From positions 184,001-248,000 of the forward strand of contig JAQFVV010006734.1 of assembly GCA_028023455.1 (NCBI GenBank): a stretch of 64,000 nucleotides of DNA. Direction: 5' to 3'. The notes under the pieces are model-generated. The model worked only from the letters and a program-made list of their open reading frames with translations. It was not told the origin of the DNA and searched no databases. Shown here piece by piece: positions 47,430 to 58,269 of the stretch (position 1 is the stretch's first letter; every line of letters starts with the position of its first letter). Both the position numbers and the translations under genes were made by a program. The DNA is from Epiperipatus broadwayi (taxonomy: Eukaryota; Onychophora; Udeonychophora; Euonychophora; Peripatidae).

Positions 47430-49220
47430 TGTGCTCCATGAACACCGTGGGAGCTCTTTGAGTGCTTGTTGGATGATGTGTTGTTTTCTTTCTTTAATGA
47501 TGTAAAAAGTATAAGCATGACATCAAACAAAATAATGGCATTTGATAGCTCAATGATGTAGCTTTCAGAAAATGTTTACCTCAAAAAAAAATAGGTTGAA
47601 ATTTAGATTTTTGGCAACAGTTTTAATCAAACACAGTATTTAATTTTTTTCTTTTTTGATAACTTTTGTAATTACCATGAAGTGATGAAAGAAAAAAAAT
47701 GGTTTACCGAATGCAAGTTAACATTTGCCACATGTTATTCACAAACAAGGCCTACAACAGAGCTTCAATGTAAGGACTAGTAAGTAAAATTTTAATTTTT
47801 TGAATAATATTTAATTTTTTTTAAAAATTTTTTGAACAAAATATCTTTTTTATTAATTTTAATTTGTAATTAGTGGGCGTTAGTTTGTAGTTATATATTT
47901 ATTTATGCTCATATAGAATTCATATCTATCCTAATTTTCTAAAGTTCTACCTACAGTAATCCACTTATTTCTATAAAAATAATTATTTTCAAAAAGTATA
48001 ATAATTTATTATTTATATAATATCTTTGTGTTTACAAGTAATGAGTTATAAAACTAATAATCAAATGTATATAAAGATCACATACGCAAGCATATAATCA
48101 AATTCTGATTCTTGTTTATGCTTTGGAGTCACTCTGGTTTTGCTATATGTTTCATAACATTATTTTCAAGTCTATAGCTAACAAATGAACTACATGCAAT
48201 TAAATTATATAAATTAATGTGTGCTAGTTTTGTAGTTATATACTTATTTATGCTCATATAGAATTCATATCTATTGTAATTTTCTAAAGTTCTACCTACA
48301 CTAATCCATTTATTTTTATAAAAATAATGATTTTCAAAAAGTATAATAATTTATTATTTATAATTATGTGTATATAATATGTTTGTGTTTACAAGTAATG
48401 AGTTATAAAACTAATAATCAAATATATACAAAGATCGTATACGCAAGCATATAATCAAATTCTGATTGTTGTTTATGTTTTTGTTTATTCTTGTTCATGC
48501 TTTGGAGTCACTCTGTTTTTGCTATATGTTTCATAACATTATTTTTAAGTCTATAGCTAACAAATGGACTATATGCAAATAAATTATATCTATGTGATAC
48601 AATAAATATAACAAGATAGCATCACTTCTGTGCATAAAGAATATAAACACTTGTGTGCATAAAGAATATAAACATCACTGGTGTCCATAAAGAATATAAA
48701 CATCACTGATGTACACAAAAAAATATAAAATAAAAAGATGAAACTCATTTTATCAGTGATATAGACAGTAGTCTACAATTTCTAGTTTTAGATAGGCAAG
48801 AAGCCAATTGCTATGATGATTTCTTTTGTATCTTTTATTAGGATTAAACTTTTTCTTTATAGATGCCTTTGACATTTAGAACATTTGGGGTACAAGATAA
48901 AAATGAAGAAGTCATATCCGACTTCTTTTCAAGATTGTGAAGCTATGGATGTTTAGAAAGATAATTTTGTGAGGAATACAAAGAAATTATCACTGAAGAT
49001 GTAATTTGAATTTTAGTTAATGTTAATTTCCAAATTGTGAACAAACAATAAAATAATAATTATTTCGGATGTGAAAATTTCTTTTTTTCCTTATTTTTTA
49101 TATAGTTATCACTATTTATTTTATGCTTATTGCTTTCCTTAATTTTTCAAGTTTCTTGCAATGTAATTGTTTTTGTTCTAACATAATTAAAACTGAAGTT
49201 ATTGTGAAAATTGTGTCTCA
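47430..49220 (+). repeat. Repeat R3, copy 1, inserted in PLE-A
   Basis: About 1.8 kb of non-PLE sequence separates RT from endonuclease. It includes a direct duplication with a 345-bp offset (47880-48224 and 48225-48600, sharing TTATGCTCATATAGAATTC), a minisatellite (48628-48730) and a right part homologous to 57050-57785. It is non-coding. Exact ends and TSDs were not resolved. Confidence 0.7.
48628..48730 (+). repeat. 27-bp minisatellite in R3, about four units
   Basis: Units contain TGCATAAAGAATATAAACATC and end in ACTGG/ACTGA. The homologous place in R3 copy 2 (57249-57297) has only about two units, so the number has changed. Confidence 0.75.
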
Positions 49221-49221
49221 T

Positions 49222-49800
49222 GTGAAGATGGGGTATAATAAAAAAAGATATTAGAAAAGTTTTGAACAGTAAGTGTAAAGATAAAGTAAAATATGGGGGA
49301 AAGAAAAAGGAAAATAAAAACAAAGATGGAAGGTTCAATAATAAATGGATATCAATACCTTATTATAAAGATATATATACGATTTTAAGAAAAGGGAGGT
49401 TGAATGAGAGTATAAGAATTGCTTGGAAGAATAGTAAACCATTGGAAAAATGGATATCAAATGTGAAGAAAGAGAATGATAAAGAAAGTAAAATAGGATT
49501 GATATATAAAATAATTTATAGGAGTTGCAGTAATATATATATATATAGGGCAAATGGCATAATAGGGCTATTGAAAGGAAGAATATGAATTCAGGACCAT
49601 ATGTTCATTATTTGAATACTGGTCATAGAATGAGATGTATTGAAGATATGTAAGTTATAAAATATATTAAAGATTATAATAGAAAGAAATATTATGAGAC
49701 AATATATATTCAAGAGAATATGAGTAAATGTGTTAATTTAGTTAAAAGAGCTGCAAAGTTGAGTAGTAAATGGACATTGACGGATAACTGGAAAATTTAA
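49222..49800 (+). pseudogene. PLE-A linker and GIY-YIG endonuclease (forward copy)
   Basis: The open part 49262-49588 carries the Lys-rich linker (KVKYGGKKKENK, RFNNKWISIPYYKD) and then GLIYKIIYRSCSNIYIYRA, the first GIY-YIG half with a C to Y change. The rest of the nuclease is frameshifted, but aligns with the inverted copy (for example 49580-49620 and 49680-49700) and ends at 49800. Confidence 0.7.
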
Positions 49801-49984
49801 TATATGGTTGATTTTTTTTTTGTTGTTGTTGTTTTAAATTAATATATATGATATATGTAAATAATTAGTTAATGTAAATAATTTGTTAATTATAGATAAA
49901 TAAGGTTATATTTGAAGATATGGTTAGAAATATATGAGAAATGATATATAATTTAGTGTATATAGTATGTGTATATAATTTTAT

Positions 49985-50448
49985 GAAATAAAGTGTTTCA
50001 TAAACCAGTAATAAACTTAAATAAAATAGTAAAAAGAAACTTTGTGAACTTTAATCCGCATAACACATTGGCAATAATACATACATTGAAAACAATATGG
50101 TCCATAAGATGTAATGCGATCTATGATAATAAAAAGTATAACTGGTTAAAAAAACTAGATAAAGATTGAAGCAAATACTTTAATCAATGCCTAAGATACC
50201 TACCAAAGAAAATTATGGTCAAAATATGGTGTGGATGTATGCCGACATTATGTGAAGTGTGGGATTGATAATCTAAATCAAAAATATTTATAGAAGACCT
50301 GGATATATAGTGATGCATTTCTATAAGGTAGTGTTTTTAAAGTAGAGTAAAATAATTATTATGTATATCTGATAGTTAAACCATGTGGTTTATTTGTAAA
50401 AAGTGTATATAAAATTTGTGTTATTAATAAAGAATATACTTTAAATAA
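49985..50448 (+). mobile_element. LINE-E 3' fragment (+ strand)
   Basis: It encodes NFNPHNTLAIIHTLKTIW and NWLKKLDKD, homologous to the C-terminus of the LINE-E copy on the other strand (SFNPHNANVIIHSLKTIW). The 3' end has TTAATAAAGAATAT...TTTAAATAA, shared with that copy. A 10-bp TSD, ATAATTTTAT, lies at 49975-49984 and 50449-50458. It is strongly 5'-truncated. Confidence 0.8.
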
Positions 50449-50810
50449 ATAATTTTATAGTGTATAATATATGTATATAATTATTGAATTGTATTTAATG
50501 TAATTTTATTTATTGTATAAAAATAATATGTATATAAAATAAAAAAATTGGGGGGAGGGGAAATATATATATATGTAAATAGGTTATTTATTTTTTATTT
50601 AAAGTAATATTCTTTATTAAACACAAATGATATCTACATAATTACAAAGGTTATATTAAGTTTGTCTAACAACATTTCTTCAAAACTGTCATAATACTCA
50701 TGGCATTTTTCTCATTACCTCATACATTTTTTTTTCTTTATCTTACTAATACATTCTTAGACTGGAAATGGGTTTTCCTACCATATTTCACATGTGGAAG
50801 GAGCAGTTCC

Positions 50811-52680
50811 TCACCACACCGATTCAATAGTATTCCTAGGCCAATATTTTAGACATACAATAAAGTAATCATTCCAATCTCTATCTAGCTTTCTCAGCCA
50901 ATTGAATTTTTTCTTGTCAAAAACCAAAGAGCATCTAATTATCCATATTGTTTTCAATGAATGGATTATAACATTTGCATTATGCGGATTGAAACTAATC
51001 ACATATTTTTTTAACAGGTCTTTTAGGTTAATTCTTGGCCTATGAAATACTTTTGATCTAAGATCCCGGAATGCATGGCATTCCTCTAGCAGGTGCGTAA
51101 ATGTTTCACTGCTCTTCTTACACAAAATACACATTTCATCCAAACCCATTCCCAGCCTTTTATTAAGGTAGGAGGTAGTCGGCAAAATTCCATTTATCAG
51201 CTTAAAAATAAATTTCATGGATGATTGAGGTGTATATATCGAGTGGAATTTTTTAAGAACACTTTTCATTGAACACCCCAACCAAGAATTTTCATTGTGA
51301 TAATCTCCTTTTGTTAAATCTTTATATTTTATTCCATCTAGACTTTGGACATTTAGATCATCTTGTAAATCTTTGTATGTTATAAACATGTCAGCAAGAT
51401 GTGATCTTCTCTCAGCTCCCATTTCATTGTAAATTCTTATATCACCAGTAGGGGGACTAAAGGACTGATCCTTCATTACGTTCAAATAAGCCCTGGCAGT
51501 AATAAAATTAACATAAGCTTTTGGGTCGATTAAATTAAGCCCACCTTTATCTATTGGTTGCTGTAGTACAGAGGTTGAGAGGAGGCTAGATTTCTTCCCC
51601 CATATGAATTTCTTTGCCATCTGTATAATCTTTAGGATCATTTTGTTGTATAGTTTCAACCAAGGTCCATAATAGTTAAGGACTCCTATTGCAATTGCAT
51701 TGAAAATCTTGGTTCTAGTCACTTCATAGAGTTTAAAATATAAAAAACTATTAATTCTTTCTTCTATTTTTTTTGTTATGAGTTGATTTAACTGACAATT
51801 CATTTTAGTTTTGGATAAGTACAGGGGGAGGCCAAGAAAAGACTTAGGCTGAGCTAAAAACTCACTTGGTATTCTTTTCCCTGTTGCCAATTGCCAAGCT
51901 GCCGACTTAGCAAATTGTACTACTGATCCTGTAGCCTGTTGAAATTTTCTAACCTGATTCATAACTATATCAATATTATAACTGTTTTCGAAAATTATTA
52001 TTATGTCATCTATAAAGGCCGTGACTTTTATTGAAACTCCCAAATGGGGCAGGTAGATTCCGTTAATTATTGTTTCTATTTCCTTTAACATAGGGTCCAC
52101 ATAAATAGCAAATAAGAGTGCTGCTAATGGTGAACCCTGTGGGATACCTTTACCAGGGATGAAGAATTCCGACCTCCTCATAAAGTTTTTATAGGAAATT
52201 TTATTATTAGTAATATAGGGATATTGGATGAGTAGGCATTAGATAGGGATTTTATGCACAAGCCTTCTGGCATCCATAGATTACTCTGTTTAGCACAGGT
52301 GGCAATACTGTATGGAGAGTTTTGCTCTGTTTATTAGTAATATAATTAATTATTGCATTTATTAAATATTGATCATCTTTTATCAGCCCATTTAGGGCAT
52401 TAAAGAGATAAGCCCAGTCAACCAAGTCAAATGCAGATTTAAAGTCGATTTTCAATGCAAAGTACTTAGTCAGATTCAAGGCCTTGGCATACTGGATAGC
52501 TTCTTGTATTTTAAGAGCTGCATTTATCACTCTCTTACCTTTCACAGCATGATGTGCTGTTGAAATTTTGTCACTGACACTTTTAAACAATTTTCTTTGT
52601 AGGATTCTAGCCAGTATTTTAGAATCGATATCCTCAATCGATATATTTCTTAGGTCTTCAAATTTAGGTATTTTTGTGTT
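50811..52680 (-). pseudogene. LINE-E ORF2: reverse transcriptase and C-terminal zinc knuckle
   Basis: The upstream part reads RNISIEDIDSKILARILQRK (RT block 1, about 52650-52590) and ALKIDFKSAFDLVDW (motif A, catalytic Asp). X copy C then interrupts it. After that, from 52181, an open frame of 456 codons has GKGIPQGSPLAALLFAIYVD (motif B) and AFIDDIIIIFENS (motif C, catalytic DD kept). The C-terminal part ends with CILCKKSSETFTHLLEEC, C-x2-C-x8-H-x4-C. Removing copy C and one TSD would restore continuity of the surrounding coding sequence, so this was an intact region when X inserted. The clade is unresolved. This is the youngest-looking LINE of the window. Confidence 0.85.
52218..52330 (+). 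mobile_element. Family X copy C, short insertion with 14-bp TSD
   Basis: The 113-bp insert starts GGGATATTGGATGAGTAGG and ends near GTATGGAGAGTTTTGCTCTGT. It is flanked by an exact TSD, TTATTAGTAATATA, at 52204-52217 and 52331-52344. On the ribozyme strand (+) its first base lies 2 nt downstream of the hammerhead cleavage site predicted from copy B (GTC, then TGGGGATATT). This suggests its template RNA began at the self-cleaved 5' end. It interrupts the LINE-E reverse transcriptase between motifs A and B. Confidence 0.85.
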
Positions 52681-52746
52681 CTTTTTGATTATGTAAAATG
52701 ATTATATAAAATGAATGTTAGAGGGAGTATTATATTAGAAAAGTGT

Positions 52747-52784
52747 ATTTTGAAAAGGCCCTAATATAGGGAAAAAACCGGTTC
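52747..52784 (+). ncRNA. PLE-A hammerhead-like motif (forward copy)
   Basis: TTTTGAAAAGG is followed by CCCTA-ATA-TAGGG, a perfect 5-bp stem II, then AAAAAACCGGTTC in place of GAAACCGGTTC. It is homologous to 45421-45465 (minus). The G12 position and the first core base are changed, so activity is unlikely. Confidence 0.45.
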
Positions 52785-52899
52785 AATAAAGAAAATATTT
52801 ATTGTTTTTATATAATTGTTTTATTTCAATTGTGTTGAACTATTATTCTTCCATAAAGCTACTGTAGAATTACACAATAAACAAAAACACTTTTCGGTA

Positions 52900-54675
52900 C
52901 CAATTTAGAGTGTTCTCATGGCCATTTTGAAATTTCAAGACTGCCAAAAATCACTGCTTACCCATCCAAGCAAAAAATAACATCGCATAATCCACACACG
53001 ATCACAATATGACCATTCATTACAAATCACAATTAAAAATTAAAGCACAAATTTTGTACAACTATGCTTGATCAAATCACATGACTAAAATATACAAAAT
53101 ATGAAAAATGGGAATAACGAATAATTTTGAAATATGAAAAGTTTATAATTTCTAAAATATGAATAAACGTAGAAATAACTGCTGAAGCATATTAATTCTA
53201 CAATTAAGAATAAAGGCATTTTATCTTAACATTAGTTGAAAAAATAATTGTCTAAAGTAAAGAATATTAATTTTACAATTAATAAATCATATTTTTTTCT
53301 TACCAAAGCAAGTAATGTTGTGGATTTAATTTCTCACATGTGATTATTTGCTGACAGATGGATAAAAGGAATCTAAATGAGAGAGATTTATTCATTAAAT
53401 TTCTCAAAGCTAGTAATGCTACATTCAGATGGTGAAAAGGCTAGTATTTATCTTATTTAAAATCCAATATCTGTTTTATATTTTAAACAATCAACAATTT
53501 TCTATTAAAATTAATTTGTTGATTATTTCAAATGTAAAACAGTTATTGGATTTTAAATAAGATAAGCACTAACCTTTTCATTATTGGTAGGTAGCATTAT
53601 CATCTTTGAAAAATTTAATAAATAAATCTCTCTCTCATTTAGATTCTTTTTATCCATCTGCCAGCAAATAACTACATGTGAGAAATTAAGCATACAACAT
53701 TACTCACTTTGGTAAGAAAAAATCTCATTTATTATTTTACTAAGTGTAAATTTAATATTCTTTACTTTAGACAATTATTCTTTTGACTAATGTTAAAATA
53801 AAATGCCATTTATTATTAATTGTAGAATATGCTTCGGCAGTTGTTTCTATGTTTATGGAATATTTAAATTATTTCAACATGTGGTTAAAGGCCTATATCG
53901 TAATAAAATTTGTATTTTAGAAGCTTTTAATATTTCAAAATTATAAGCTTGGTTTGATCAATTTTATGTTTATTGAATATGTGGTTCTTTAATTAATATA
54001 TGTGTCCATTGTTTTTTTTTCTTTATTTTTTTCTGTTTAAATATTTTAAAATCATATTTTAGAAATTATAACAGTGAAACAAATGTTTTATTTCACATGG
54101 TTATGGGCATATATTGTAATATAATTCATATTTTAGAATGTATAAGCTTTTACTTTTTCAAAATTGTAAGCTTGGTATGATCAATTTTCAGTTATTTCAA
54201 CATGCGCTTATGAGTATAATTGTAATATAATTTGTATTTTAGAACATAAATTCAAAATTATAAGCTTGATATTATCAATTTTATATTATTCCAACGTGTT
54301 TATGGGCATATATTATAATATAATTTGTATTTTAGAAATTATAATTGTTCAGTATTTGGAAATTATAAACCTGGTTTAATCAGACTTCTACATCTTTTGG
54401 ACGATACTTCGTATCATCAAAAACACCCCCCCCCATACTTTGGTGCTTTGGGCATCATTATTGTAATAACATTCATATTTTAAAAGTTATAAATGTTTAG
54501 TATTTAGACTGCACTCATCAACATTTTAAATTCTAAGGTCCATCCCAAAATCACTGTTGACACATCCCAGAAACCCTGTGTGGATTATTTGGTATCATTT
54601 ATTGTTTGCATGTGTTAGCAGTGATATTGAGTGATCCTTAGAATTCAAAATGGTAGTGAATACACTCTAAATCAG
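52900..54675. mobile_element. Large foldback element, about 1.78 kb
   Basis: The centre lies near 53500. Inner arms of about 370 bp (53140-53500 and 53505-53870) are reverse complements with modest divergence. Matching outer segments, ATTTAGAGTG...AAATCACTG...ATAATCCACACA at 52900-52990 and its inverse at 54590-54675, show the same element continues outward. The right arm is longer because of a tandem repeat (53870-54520). There is no coding sequence. It would mobilise as a non-autonomous DNA element. A 9-base C run lies at 54426-54434. Confidence 0.75.
53870..54520 (+). repeat. Tandem repeat in the right arm of the foldback
   Basis: Four or so units of about 120-190 bp share ATTTGTATTTTAGAA, TCAAAATTATAAGCTTG and TGATCAATTTT. 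The left arm has at most one counterpart, so the array expanded on one side. Confidence 0.65.
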
Positions 54676-54689
54676 CATTCACTTTTCTT

Positions 54690-55316
54690 TATAGATAATG
54701 AATAAAAATTATTCTTCCCAATCATTATTGAAATTATATGCTTTTGCTTTTTCATTGATCACCATGGGGGAACAATCATACAATTTAATTTTTGCCACAA
54801 AATAAGAATTATCAATAAAAATATTCATATAATATTAAATTAATACATTTTAAGTATCATAACCATTTTTCACAATTGAAAAAAACTTTTTAAAAATTAT
54901 TTCAAAAAATCAAAATGTCAAAAACTAGTCAGCCTACTTAAATGAAAATTCAAAAATAAATAAATGTTTTTTTTTTGTATTGCTATAACCAAAATAGGTG
55001 ATGAAACAATAGTAAATTTACCGACAGTAGCTATTGTTTTTTTCAAATTTTTTATTATTTGATTGTTTTTTTTTTACAAAATTTTTTCCCCAAAATTTAA
55101 AATGTTCATTTTTTTGACACAAAACTGCTTTATTAATTTAATGAAATACCACAAATACATTAGGTTCAGTTTCATTAATTCCCATTAATGGCACACAATC
55201 GTTCCATTTCATCATGTTAGCATGTATTTCGTGATTCAAAATATTAAAAAAAAATCATTATCATTAAAGCAGTTTATAATTTTTAAAATTTTAGTTTTAA
55301 ATTGAATTTCACATTC
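54690..55316. other. AT-rich stretch, nothing recognised
   Basis: It is low in complexity with homopolymer runs and has no gene. Confidence 0.4.
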
Positions 55317-55331
55317 AAATAAAAAAAATGA

Positions 55332-55440
55332 GTCAAGCGTTGTTAGCCGAGAGGTCATCGCAGCAACCTTGCAAGCAAGTAGTTGGTTGCAGACAGTTGT
55401 GGGTTCGCATCCCGGCCGATGCTATGACATATGAAAAAAA
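55332..55440 (+). mobile_element. tRNA-derived SINE, copy 3
   Basis: The head GCGTTGTTAGCCGAGAGG (A box) and GGGTTCGCATCCCGG (B box, matching GGTTCRANYCC) are followed by CCGATGCTATGACATATG and an A run. The first 7 nt (GCGTTGT) and CCGATGC near the end can pair as an acceptor stem with two wobbles and one mismatch. The flanks AAATAAAAAAAATGA (55317-55331) and a version with one extra A after the tail are a likely TSD. Confidence 0.8.
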
Positions 55441-55744
55441 AAAATAAAAAAAAATGAAAATTTCAATGGTTGCTTTTCAAAAAATTTTTTCCGAAATTTT
55501 GGTTTTTAAAGAGAAAATCTTTTCTATAGAAAATTTTATTTTTGCTTACACGATCCGACTTAAAATTTCTTGGTCATTGATATGTTGGACACACCTGATA
55601 CAAACACTTGTTTCACTATCGAATTTTATAAGTTTATTCAACACCATTTATCACCTGATTTTATCAATTTTGAGGAGGTAGTCATTACATTATTATTTCA
55701 TAATAATATATTTATATAGCGTTATGTTAATAAATTGTAATTAT

Positions 55745-55881
55745 AAATTAGTGATCAAGCTAATGCACATGTGCTTGACAGATTTCATAAAGACTTTATC
55801 TTGTGTTTGAGAATGAGAGTATTCATTTACATATAGTTTAAAATCTGTAAAGTTCATGTGCATTAGCTTGATCGCTAATTT
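55745..55881. mobile_element. 137-bp inverted-repeat element (MITE-like)
   Basis: The ends AAATTAGTGATCAAGCTAAT and its reverse complement at 55855-55881 match with one mismatch. The arms extend to CACATG, about 27 bp. It is non-coding, with no TSD resolved. Confidence 0.7.
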
Positions 55882-56382
55882 ATTATTATTTCATGTATAT
55901 TGTCACAATAGATATTGTTTAAGACTTTATTAAACTCTTGATCTATAAAGTACTATAACAAAGTAATAATTTGATCACCACTGGTAGTAATTTGCAATTA
56001 GTTATCTAACTTAATGGTTTTAGTGGTCGTAGTATGATATCAGCTAGTGGCAGCTGATTTGTTGAAATTTTGTTTTCTCTTTAAAATTGCAGGCAAATTA
56101 TAAGCATGACATTTACAAACATCCTGGTATTCTCTGCTGTTTGAATTGCTTTTTAAAATATTGTATCACATGTTAAAATCGGACAAAATTTGTTTTTATA
56201 TATATATATTTTTTTATTAATAGGTTCATTTAATTTTTTTAATTTTCTGTTTAATTTATTAAATTACATAAAGAAGACAAAGGCACAATTTTTTTATCAG
56301 CAAGACTCTGTAGGAAAATGGATTAAAGATATCTCGATAATTCAAGGCCTTCATCCTGATAAAAACCTAATATCACAAATTT
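55882..56382. other. No gene recognised
   Basis: AT-rich sequence with a 69-codon open frame (56190-56399) of no recognisable family. Confidence 0.35.
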
Positions 56383-56740
56383 TTCTATTATTTGCATAGT
56401 ATTATTTGATAAATTACAATTTATTAATGTGTTTACATTTGTATTACTGTATGTAGCATATAGATTATACTTCTATTCAAATATAATGTAGTGGTTTATG
56501 TACAATGTAATTTTGGGGTTCGTAATTTTTTATTTTTATTTTTGTAGTGTTTGACATTTTTCTATTATTTGCATAGTATTATTTTAAATTTTCTTATTAT
56601 TTGATAAATTATAATTTATTAATGTGTTTATTAACGTATTTTGCATTTATATTAATTAGTGTGTTTAATATATAAATTATACTTGTATTCAAATATAACA
56701 GTGATCTATGTACAATATAATTTTGGGGTTTTGATCCAAG
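56383..56740 (+). repeat. Direct duplication, about 175-bp offset
   Basis: Two copies share TTTCTATTATTTGCATAGTA, TTTATTAATGTGTTTA, ATTCAAATATAA and TTTTGGGGTT in the same order. A third partial block follows near 56789. Confidence 0.7.
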
Positions 56741-57049
56741 TTTGAGGCAACCTTATTTTATAGACATAATGATTCTTAAAAGGTTTAATAATTTATTAGT
56801 GTGTTTATATGTATTAATGTGTTTGTGTGCACTTGCATATCAGTGTTTGTATAACAAGTATTGATTTTTATATATAAAATGAGGATATAGAGCAGTGCAA
56901 TGTAAATTTTAAGACTGATTATCACATGTAAAGAGTGGTTGCAGTTGATAAAGCAATCACAAAATTTACTGGGCATAGTACTATGTGAAAATATAAACTC
57001 TTAAAATCAAAAAAGAGAGGTTTCAAGTGGTGATAGTCACAATGGTTAT

Positions 57050-57785
57050 GTATACCACATGGAATTGTATGCAGGCAAAGAATCAAATCCTGATTCTTGC
57101 CTATGCCTTTGTACTCATGCTGTGGATTCGATAGTTTTGCCACACCTTGCATCACATTATTTTCAATTCTACACCTAGCAAATAAGCTATATGCAAATAA
57201 ATTATATCTTTGTGGAATAATAAATATAACAAGATAGCATCACGGATGTGCATAAAGAATATAAACATCACTGGTGTACACAAAAAGTATAAAATGACGA
57301 AGCCAATTGCTATGATGACAAATTCATATTCACCTTCTGGAAATGGTTTGTTTTGTATCTTTTATTAGGATGAATCTTTTTCTTATAGATGTCTTGAGAT
57401 TTGTTAACTTTTGAGGTACAAGATAAAAATGAAGAATTCTTATGTGACTATTTTAGGAGATTCTGAAGCTATGGATTATCTCATTTAAGAACTATTATAT
57501 ATGGTTTGAATGAGAATTTTGTGAGGAATACAAATAAGTTATCAATGAAGATATAATTTAAACTTAATTAGTGATAAATTAGAAATTATGAACAAACAAT
57601 AAAATAATAATTATTGCAGATGTTGAAATTTCTTTTTTTTCCCATACTTTTTTAATGGTAATTACTATTTGTAGTAGTCTTATTGTTTTCCTTAGTTTTT
57701 TTATCTTCTGTTAATACATAGCATTTTGCTCTAACATTATTAGAACTGAAGTTATTGTGAAAATTGTATCTCAAGTTAGTTTTTT
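57050..57785 (+). repeat. Repeat R3, copy 2
   Basis: This is homologous to the right part of R3 copy 1 (about 48070-49215): shared 'AATCAAAT.CTGATTCTTG', 'TAACAAGATAGCATCAC', 'GAAGCCAATTGCTATGATGA', 'GTACAAGATAAAAATGAAGAA' and the same end, GAAGTTATTGTGAAAATTGT. It has fewer minisatellite units. It is non-coding. Confidence 0.8.
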
Positions 57786-58105
57786 AAAAATTTAATATGG
57801 CACCTAGGCTCTTGATATAGTTAATTTATCATAGCATTATAATTTTAAAGCTATATGCAAATTTGATGAATCTCTTAAAACAAATGCGTAAAATTAAATA
57901 AAGGGTTAAATAAGACTGGAATTTAAATTTGATAAAACCGAGAGATGTAAAACAATATTTATTAAAAATAAAATAAATAGGACTAATTAGGTATATACTA
58001 ATGAAAAATAAATAGAAAATAGAACACATCTTTCCTATTGCTACTATACACACATATATATATATATATGAGTGCATAATAAATGTTATAGTTTATTAAA
58101 GCAAT
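57786..58105. other. AT-rich stretch, nothing recognised
   Basis: It contains a (TA)n run at about 58054-58070 and an 82-codon low-complexity open frame on the minus strand with no motif. Confidence 0.4.
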
Positions 58106-58227
58106 AAACATAACTTATGAGTACCAAACTCTCCATACAGTAGTGCCACTAAATACAAACTTTCATAATCAATGGATGCAGGAACGTTTGTGCATAAAAT
58201 CCCCATCTAGTGCATACTCATCCAACA

Positions 58228-58269
58228 TTCTCAGACTAGTTTCTAGCTTGTGGCTTTTATCAGTGAGGA
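58228..58269 (-). ncRNA. Hammerhead ribozyme, family X unit D (core mutated)
   Basis: On the minus strand: stem I TCCTCA, core CTGATAA (G8 changed to A; plus positions 58257-58263), 13-nt stem II region AGC...GCT, GAAA (58240-58243), CTA, then GTC at 58234-58236 and TGAGAA. Stem I pairs with one mismatch. The core change should reduce or abolish cleavage. Confidence 0.7.

Larger units (their letters stand above)
50588..52686 (-). mobile_element. LINE-E, 5'-truncated non-LTR retrotransposon
   Basis: The minus-strand element carries reverse transcriptase and the ORF2 C-terminus, truncated within the RT N-terminal region at about 52686. It is inserted in the PLE-A terminal sequence, which resumes on both sides. 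X copy C is inserted at 52218-52330. It lies tail-to-tail with the LINE-E fragment at 49985-50448, 139 bp away. No clear TSD was found. Confidence 0.8.
46250..52835 (+). mobile_element. PLE-A, forward Penelope-like element broken by three insertions
   Basis: The element consists of RT (46279-47425), endonuclease (about 49222-49800) and 3' terminal sequence (49801-49984, 50449-50587, 52687-52835). The pieces join correctly when compared with the inverted copy at 45400-46250. Three insertions interrupt it: repeat R3 (about 47430-49220), LINE-E (+) at 49985-50448 with TSD, and LINE-E (-) at 50588-52686, which itself contains X copy C. The 5' end of the RT is missing. Confidence 0.85.

Noticed and set aside
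52591-52600. Separate small gene upstream of the LINE-E reverse transcriptase (52252-52590)
   Set aside because: Its N-terminal part is LINE-E RT motif A and its last part is translation of the inserted X copy C.
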